Assembly: GCA_900551075.1 (NCBI GenBank) | Contig: URVB01000080.1 | Span: 1 to 9,930 of the forward strand | Origin: an uncultured Blautia sp. | GTDB taxonomy: Bacteria > Bacillota > Clostridia > Lachnospirales > Lachnospiraceae | Length of the DNA stretch: 9,930 nt | Direction of reading: 5' to 3' | Shown: in pieces, positions 6,160-9,930 of the stretch | Numbering within the stretch: the stretch's first letter is position 1 | Layout of the letters: each line of letters begins with the position of its first letter | Notes under the pieces: generated by a model | The model's database searches: none | What the model was told of the DNA's origin: nothing | What the model saw: only the letters and a program-made list of their open reading frames with translations | Made by a program: the position numbers and the translations under genes

Positions 6160-6192
6160 TTTATTGGTCCATATATAACTTTATCGGTCTAT
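6160..6192. repeat. Two 13-bp direct repeats, 20-bp period, upstream of the DUF1848 gene
   Basis: TTTATTGGTCCAT (6160-6172) and TTTATCGGTCTAT (6180-6192) match at 11 of 13 positions and start exactly 20 bases apart, close to two helical turns. They lie between the flavodoxin stop and the DUF1848 start. They may be tandem binding sites on one DNA face. The remaining gap, 6092-6159, shows no clear promoter. Confidence 0.4.
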
Positions 6193-6202
6193 CCTATGTA
6201 TC

Positions 6203-6682
6203 TTAAATACCAAAGCCTTCTGCCCAGGCCTTTAATTCTTCCTCACCGGCATCCGCAGAAAACCGCTTTCCTTCCTTTAATTCTGCACCCGGACAGGAAT
6301 CTTTAAGCGCCTTATTTGTATTCCCCATGCCGCTGCCACCCGAAGTTGCCAAAGGAATAATCGTCTTTCCGCTTAGGTCATACTGCTCCAAAAACGTATT
6401 CACAATGGTGGGAGCGATGTACCACCAGATGGGGAAAGCCGTAAAAACCATCTCATACTGCTCCATGTTCTCCACCCGGTTTGCCACCGCCGGCCGGAAA
6501 GATTTGTCGTTCATCTCCACACTGCTGCGGCTCTTTTTATCCATCCAATTCAAATCCGCTTCTGTGTAAGAAACCTCCGGCTGAATCTCATGTAAGTCTG
6601 CTTTGATTACCTTTGCAAGCCGTTCTGCCAGTTTCGCAGTTACTCCGCCTGCACTGAAATATGCTACTAATACTTTACTCAT
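6203..6682 (-). CDS. Flavodoxin
   Basis: A 159-residue protein of normal short-chain flavodoxin length. The start is ATG 6682 (MSKVLVAYFS), preceded by AAAGGTGAGG with an 8-base spacer; the longer frame from 6712 is rejected because that ribosome binding site lies within it. The FMN phosphate loop is S10-A-G-G13-V-T15. The aromatic segment FPIWWYIAPTIVNTFLEQYD (about 83-102) and KTIIPLATSGGSGMG (106-120) match the Flavodoxin_4 type common in Clostridia. It is a cytoplasmic one- or two-electron carrier; candidate partners in the window are the iron-sulfur aldo/keto reductase and the DUF1848 protein. Its leader contains two palindromic elements, so it is probably regulated separately from the upstream genes, which end at a terminator. 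Confidence 0.93.
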   Translation of the reverse strand: MSKVLVAYFSAGGVTAKLAERLAKVIKADLHEIQPEVSYTEADLNWMDKKSRSSVEMNDKSFRPAVANRVENMEQYEMVFTAFPIWWYIAPTIVNTFLEQYDLSGKTIIPLATSGGSGMGNTNKALKDSCPGAELKEGKRFSADAGEEELKAWAEGFGI

Positions 6683-6729
6683 AATCAATACCTCACCTTT
6701 CCTGAAAATCATATTTCTAATGAAATGAA

Positions 6730-6752
6730 TTTAATCAGCCCGCTGAATTAAA
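6730..6752 (-). promoter_or_regulatory. Imperfect hairpin in the flavodoxin leader
   Basis: TTTAATCAGC (6730-6739) pairs with GCTGAATTAAA (6742-6752) with one bulged base around CC. On the minus strand it also contains TTTAAT (6747-6752), a possible -10 box. It could be an operator or a leader hairpin. Confidence 0.35.
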
Positions 6753-6765
6753 ATCATGAACGACA

Positions 6766-6787
6766 GTTTGGAAGTTTACTTCCAAAC
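6766..6787. promoter_or_regulatory. Perfect palindromic operator upstream of flavodoxin
   Basis: Arms GTTTGGAAG (6766-6774) and CTTCCAAAC (6779-6787) around TTTA, nine perfect base pairs, 84 bases upstream of the flavodoxin start. The GGAAG...CTTCC core resembles sites of MerR-type or HxlR-type redox regulators found before flavodoxin and reductase genes, but no spaced -35/-10 pair around it fits the MerR mode, and no such regulator gene is in the window. The binder is unknown. Confidence 0.55.
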
Positions 6788-6868
6788 CTTATCGCTGTGT
6801 TTTACCATTAGAATACCACAAATCCATGTCAAATGCACCCTGTCGTTTTTGGGGTATGGCCTATTGTT

Positions 6869-6904
6869 AAAAATGCACCCTCTGACTGCCAGGGGTGCAT
6901 TTTA
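6869..6904 (-). terminator. Intrinsic terminator after the aldo/keto reductase gene
   Basis: AAAATGCACCC (6870-6880) and GGGTGCATTTT (6893-6903) form a perfect 11-bp stem around a 12-base loop. On the minus strand the stem is followed by TTTTTAA, about 75-110 bases past the reductase stop. The plus strand also ends in TTTT, so it may work both ways. Confidence 0.75.
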
Positions 6905-6977
6905 TCAGTTGGCGGCACGCCAGCCGGATTGGGAATCCCATGCCCTTGTATAAGGCGTCCGGGGCAGAATCCGTTGT

Positions 6978-8111
6978 TTACATTCCAATCATTTTTGAAA
7001 AATCTGCCATAGCCTCAGAGATTTTGATCTGCTGAGGACAAACCTGCTCACAGCTTCTGCAGCCGATGCAATTGGCAGGCCGTTTGTCAGCAGGCATACT
7101 GGCGACCCCCATGGGTGCAAGGAAACCTCCTCCTGTGATCTTATGCTCGTTATAAAGGGCAATCAGCTCTGGGACAGGCAGTTCCTGCGGGCAATGACTG
7201 GTGCAGTAATGACAGGCGGTACAGGGCAGGCCGCCCTTTGCGTTCTCCGCATCGATCATAGCAAGCAGTTTTTGCATTTCATTCTTATTCAACGGCGCAT
7301 CCTTTTCCCAGATACGGATATTGTCCTCTAGCTGCTGCATATTGGACATGCCGGACAGCACCATGGTCACACCGGGAATAGTCTGCAGGAACCGGAACGC
7401 CCATGCCGGGATGGATTCGTCCGGGCGCATTTCCTTCATGGCCGTTTCCATGTCTTCCGGGACCTTTGCAAGCCTTCCTCCACGAAGGGGCTCCATCACC
7501 CAGATGGGAATGTCTGCAGCGTGAATCAGTTCCGCTTTTTCTTTTGCCTTCTGGAAATGCCAGTCCATGTAGTTAATCTGTAGCTGGCAAAATTCCATGT
7601 GCTCGCCATAGGCATCCAGAAAACGACTGATAACCTCCGCAGAGCCGTGAGCGGAGAAGCCGAGATGCTTAATACGGCCGTTCTTCTTCTGGTCCAGCAG
7701 ATACTCCAGAATCCCGAACCTGGGATCCAGATAATCATCGATATTCCCTTCATAAACATTGTGGAAAAGATAAAAGTCGAAATACGGCGTCTCGCACTTC
7801 TCAAGCTGCTTTTCAAAGATTTCTTTCACCCTGGGCATATTGGAATTGTCATAGCCCGGAAACTTGCTCGCCAGATAGAAGCTTTCTCTTGGATACTTTG
7901 ACAGAGCTCTGCCTGCGGCGAGCTCAGAATTGCCGTTATGATAGCCCCATGCAGTATCATAGTAATTGATCCCGCTCTCCATGGCATAAGCCACCATCTC
8001 GTCTACGGCAGCAAAATCCACCTCTGCATCGTTGCCATCAACCACGGGCAGACGCATCATGCCCAGGCCTAACCCGGACAGCTTAATATTCTGATAATCT
8101 CTATATATCAT
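6978..8111 (-). CDS. Aldo/keto reductase with C-terminal 2x[4Fe-4S] ferredoxin domain
   Basis: A 377-residue protein. The start is ATG 8111, with GGGAGGAG (8116-8123) close before it. Residues 1-280 form the aldo/keto reductase barrel with the catalytic tetrad visible: Asp52 and Tyr57 (YYDTAWGYHNG), Lys83 (LASKFPG) and His117 (FYLFHNV). Residues 290-377 carry two ferredoxin motifs, C297-x2-C300-x2-C303-x3-C307 and C348-x2-C351-x2-C354-x3-C358-P. The family reduces carbonyls or quinone-like compounds with NAD(P)H; the iron-sulfur tail lets this subclass exchange electrons with ferredoxin or flavodoxin. The substrate is unknown. It lies 106 bases downstream of the CMD-cupin gene on the same strand with no strong promoter between, so the two are probably one operon ending at 6869-6904. 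Confidence 0.94.
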   Translation of the reverse strand: MIYRDYQNIKLSGLGLGMMRLPVVDGNDAEVDFAAVDEMVAYAMESGINYYDTAWGYHNGNSELAAGRALSKYPRESFYLASKFPGYDNSNMPRVKEIFEKQLEKCETPYFDFYLFHNVYEGNIDDYLDPRFGILEYLLDQKKNGRIKHLGFSAHGSAEVISRFLDAYGEHMEFCQLQINYMDWHFQKAKEKAELIHAADIPIWVMEPLRGGRLAKVPEDMETAMKEMRPDESIPAWAFRFLQTIPGVTMVLSGMSNMQQLEDNIRIWEKDAPLNKNEMQKLLAMIDAENAKGGLPCTACHYCTSHCPQELPVPELIALYNEHKITGGGFLAPMGVASMPADKRPANCIGCRSCEQVCPQQIKISEAMADFSKMIGM

Positions 8112-8217
8112 ATAGCTCCTCCCAAATACTCAAATAGTCTTTGCCATTTCACAGGCTTCCGTAAGTGCCGGATGAAGAAATAGCCAATACTTTTTTGCTT
8201 AAAATGTGTAATCTCCC
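8112..8217 (-). other. 106-base gap with a possible oxidoreductase C-terminal remnant
   Basis: Between the CMD-cupin stop and the aldo/keto reductase start, the minus strand has an open frame of about 21 codons (8194 to the TGA at 8130-8132) reading YWLFLHPALTEACEMAKTI. The HPALTEA-like tail recalls the HPTLSEA ending of pyridine-nucleotide disulfide oxidoreductases. It has no start codon or ribosome binding site. If meaningful, it is the scar of a deleted third operon gene; chance is also possible. Confidence 0.25.
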
Positions 8218-8973
8218 TTACTTCAATTTTCCATACTGCTCATCGTCTACTATCTCCAGCCATTCATTGCTGCCGTTTACTCCGGGAACCTCCACCGCAA
8301 GGTGGCTGAACCAGCTATCCGGTGCAGCACCATGCCAGTGCTTCACGCCGGCAGATATGTTCACGACATCACCGGGCACCATCCGTACAGGCTCCTTGTC
8401 CCATTCCTGATAATAGCCGCGGCCTGCAACACAGATAAGAATCTGTCCGCCGCCCTGGTCCGCATGATGGATGTGCCAGTTGTTGCGGCAGCCGGGCTCA
8501 AAGGTCACATTAAAAATACCAACCTGCTCTGTAGAAACCGGAGCAAGATAGCTCTGGCCGATAAAATATTCTGCAAAAGCATCATTCGGATTGCCGATAG
8601 GGAACACCATGGAATTTGCGTGCTGCGCTTTCGCATCATTTGCATATTCATCCTCATTCCAGATATCCTTTGCCATGCGAAATACCGCCCAGGCCTTTGG
8701 CCAACCCACATAGAAGGCCGCATGGGTTACGGTTTCCGCAATTTCTTCCTTTGTAATGCCGTTGGCCTTTGCACTCATCAGGTGATATCTGAAGGATTCA
8801 TCCGTAAGCCCCATGGCCATCAGGGATACTACGGTTACTAAAGAACGATCACGCAGAGAAAGCTTATCCTCTCTGCTCCAAACCTCACCGAATAATACAT
8901 CATCATTTAGTTCTGCGAACTTCGGTGCAAATTCACCAAGCTGGTTTCTGCCGGCCGTCTGTTTTGCTGCCAT
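8218..8973 (-). CDS. Carboxymuconolactone decarboxylase-like / cupin fusion protein
   Basis: A 251-residue protein. The start is ATG 8973 (MAAKQTAGRN), with AGGAGG and an 8-base spacer; the longer frame from TTG 9015 contains this site and is rejected. Residues about 10-105 are a CMD/AhpD-like helical domain (LSLRDRSLVTVVSLMAMG, HLMSAKANGITKEEIAET, AAFYVGWPKAW). It contains no cysteine, so it cannot be an AhpD-type CxxC peroxidase. Residues about 145-225 are a cupin: H167-I-H169, Gln177 (GGGQILICVAGRG) and H202/H204 (PGDVVNISAGVKHWHG) form a likely metal site with Gln in place of the usual Glu. Fused proteins of this kind commonly lie near aldo/keto reductases and flavodoxins in Clostridia and Bacteroidetes; the substrate is unknown. 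It is first in the probable operon with the aldo/keto reductase and faces a divergent LysR gene. Confidence 0.92.
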   Translation of the reverse strand: MAAKQTAGRNQLGEFAPKFAELNDDVLFGEVWSREDKLSLRDRSLVTVVSLMAMGLTDESFRYHLMSAKANGITKEEIAETVTHAAFYVGWPKAWAVFRMAKDIWNEDEYANDAKAQHANSMVFPIGNPNDAFAEYFIGQSYLAPVSTEQVGIFNVTFEPGCRNNWHIHHADQGGGQILICVAGRGYYQEWDKEPVRMVPGDVVNISAGVKHWHGAAPDSWFSHLAVEVPGVNGSNEWLEIVDDEQYGKLK

Positions 8974-9128
8974 CCTTGCATCCTCCTCTAATCCATTTTC
9001 TTTTTGCATTTGCAAAGCAGAAAATCAATACAGTCTCCTTTCTTTTCCGCAACGTGCATTTCGTCGAGCGTCAGCTTTCGCTGCAAAAGCATTCCTTTTC
9101 TTTTCATCCGAAAATGCCAATTACTCTA

Positions 9129-9157
9129 TATACATTTTAGCCGCAATCCTTTATAAT
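9129..9157 (+). promoter_or_regulatory. Promoter of the LysR gene
   Basis: Plus strand: -35 TATACA (9129-9134), a 17-base spacer, and a perfect -10 TATAAT (9152-9157). The start would be near 9164, about 43 bases before ATG 9207. AT-rich imperfect dyads such as ATAGTTATAC...GTTTATCAT (about 9163-9187) lie just downstream and could be the LysR site. Confidence 0.55.
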
Positions 9158-9162
9158 AGCAA
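9134..9162 (-). promoter_or_regulatory. Promoter of the CMD-cupin / aldo-keto reductase operon
   Basis: Minus strand: -35 TTGCTA (9157-9162), a 17-base spacer, and -10 TAAAAT (9134-9139). The start would be near 9127, leaving a leader of about 154 bases before ATG 8973. It overlaps the oppositely directed LysR promoter, so polymerase can hold only one at a time. Confidence 0.5.
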
Positions 9163-9206
9163 ATAGTTATACAGAATGTTTATCATAGCTCAAAGGAATG
9201 ATTTTT

Positions 9207-9930
9207 ATGATAGAGACCAGATATCTCCAATACTTCCTAGCCATCGCAAGAGAGCAGAACATCACAAGAGCAGCCGAAAGTCTTCACATCTCCCAGCCCA
9301 CTCTGTCAAAGCAGATGATGGACTTAGAGGCTCAGCTCGGCTGCCGGCTTTTTAACCGCAGCAAGAAAAAAATCGAATTAACGGATGACGGTATGTATTT
9401 CCGCGCAAGAGCCCGGGAAATGCTGGATTTGATGAACAAGACAGAAGCTGCATTAAAAAGCAGTCACAAGGAGATCTGCGGCGACATTTTTCTCGGCTGC
9501 GGAGAGACCTATGCTTTGGATTTTATCACTTCCGTCTATAAGGAAATACATATGAGGCATCCCAAGCTCCGATTAAACCTCTACAGTGGCGACGCTGACT
9601 CCGTAATGGAACAGCTTGACAAGGGGCTTATGGACATCGGACTGCTGCTGGCGCCCCGCATGCTGGACAAATACGATTATCTGTCTATGAATATGCAGGA
9701 TACCTTCGTTCTCATCATGCCGAAAGACTCAGCGCCCGCAAAAAAAGAGGTCATCGCCATCGATGAGCTCTATGAGCTGCCAATTATCATGTCCAGACAG
9801 ACCTGGACCGGCAATCATCCCATTGACTGGAAAGGTCTCGATTATAAGAAACTGAACATCGTTGCAACCTTTAACCTGATTTACAATGCAACCTTTCTTG
9901 TGGAGCAGGGAATGGGCTACGCTTTATGCC
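9207..9930 (+). CDS. LysR-family transcriptional regulator, 3' end off window
   Basis: 241 codons are open to the right edge; LysR proteins are about 290-310 residues, so about 50-60 are missing. The start is ATG 9207, with AAGGA at 9193-9197 and a 9-base spacer; an in-frame ATG at 9198 abuts that site and is less likely. Residues 1-60 form the winged HTH (MIETRYLQYFLAIAREQNIT, AAESLHISQPTLSKQMMDLE, LGCRLFNRSKKKIELTDDG). Residues 61-85 are the linker helix, and from about 90 comes the periplasmic-binding-like inducer domain (GDIFLGCGETYALDF, MDIGLLLAP). The gene is divergent from the CMD-cupin/aldo-keto reductase operon, the usual LysR arrangement, so it probably controls that operon in response to a small molecule and represses itself. 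The inducer is unknown. Confidence 0.94.
   Translation, partial: MIETRYLQYFLAIAREQNITRAAESLHISQPTLSKQMMDLEAQLGCRLFNRSKKKIELTDDGMYFRARAREMLDLMNKTEAALKSSHKEICGDIFLGCGETYALDFITSVYKEIHMRHPKLRLNLYSGDADSVMEQLDKGLMDIGLLLAPRMLDKYDYLSMNMQDTFVLIMPKDSAPAKKEVIAIDELYELPIIMSRQTWTGNHPIDWKGLDYKKLNIVATFNLIYNATFLVEQGMGYALC

Larger units (their letters stand above)
6683..6977. other. Intergenic region between the aldo/keto reductase and flavodoxin genes
   Basis: This 295-base gap holds, from right to left: two small GC-rich hairpins near 6910-6940 (TGGCG-GCA-CGCCA and TGGGA-A-TCCCA), the terminator at 6869-6904, an extra copy of AAATGCACCCT at 6831-6841, a perfect minus-strand TTGACA (6827-6832) with only a poor -10 at 16 bases, the palindrome at 6766-6787 and the imperfect hairpin at 6730-6752. 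No convincing gene was seen on either strand. Confidence 0.6.

Noticed and set aside
6092..6202. Startless minus-strand frame reading WTNKKAAEQAENKTF and on to LYGKKF
   Set aside because: Looks protein-like but has no start codon or ribosome binding site and only about 30 codons; could be a remnant, too weak to call.
6756..6953. 65-codon plus-strand frame in the flavodoxin-AKR gap
   Set aside because: It runs through the palindrome and the terminator, has no ribosome binding site, and shows no family resemblance.
8302..8841. 179-codon plus-strand frame opposite the CMD-cupin gene
   Set aside because: Antisense to a gene with clear CMD and cupin motifs; no ribosome binding site.
1..9930. tRNA, rRNA, CRISPR array, integrase or intact transposon
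   Set aside because: Searched by eye on both strands; no cloverleaf with GTTCRANNC arm, no regularly spaced repeat units, and no transposase or integrase motifs were seen.

Overview
The window looks like the chromosome of an anaerobic, low-to-moderate GC Firmicute, most likely a Clostridia/Lachnospiraceae member. The signs are strong AGGAGG-type ribosome binding sites, a hybrid-cluster protein with a ferredoxin partner, flavodoxins, an aldo/keto reductase carrying two ferredoxin clusters, a DUF1848 protein and a clostridial-type Crp/Fnr regulator. This is inferred from gene content; no 16S or other phylogenetic marker is present.

Left part (1-2690): the hydroxylamine reductase/hybrid-cluster gene hcp (minus strand, cut by the left edge) lies 13 bases downstream of a ferredoxin-domain protein, and the two form an operon. 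A Crp/Fnr-family regulator is transcribed divergently. The short gap between them holds a TATAAT box and two overlapping palindromes. One palindrome is centred exactly 41.5 bases upstream of the predicted hcp-operon start, the classic position for a class II Crp/Fnr activator. The regulator probably controls nitrosative-stress defence by Hcp, and possibly itself.

Middle part (2691-6202), all minus strand: a MATE efflux pump with its own good promoter and an intrinsic terminator; then a TetR HTH fragment that runs in frame into a flavodoxin-like protein without its own convincing start (a likely deletion chimera); then an unlisted 35-residue hydrophobic mini-protein with a good ribosome binding site. 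Upstream of the pump is a DUF1848 protein with a radical-SAM-like cysteine motif at its C-terminus. The MATE gene looks more AT-rich than the right part of the window, so the window may be a mosaic.

Right part (6203-9930): a flavodoxin gene follows a leader with a perfect 9-bp-arm palindrome and a second imperfect hairpin. Next come a terminator, an aldo/keto reductase with a C-terminal 2x[4Fe-4S] domain, and a carboxymuconolactone-decarboxylase/cupin fusion, both on the minus strand and probably one operon. A divergent LysR regulator (cut by the right edge) shares overlapping back-to-back promoters with that operon. The set reads as an electron-transfer and small-molecule/quinone or carbonyl reduction module under LysR control; substrates cannot be told from sequence.

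No tRNA, rRNA, CRISPR array or intact mobile element was seen, and no intergenic stretch exceeds 300 bases.
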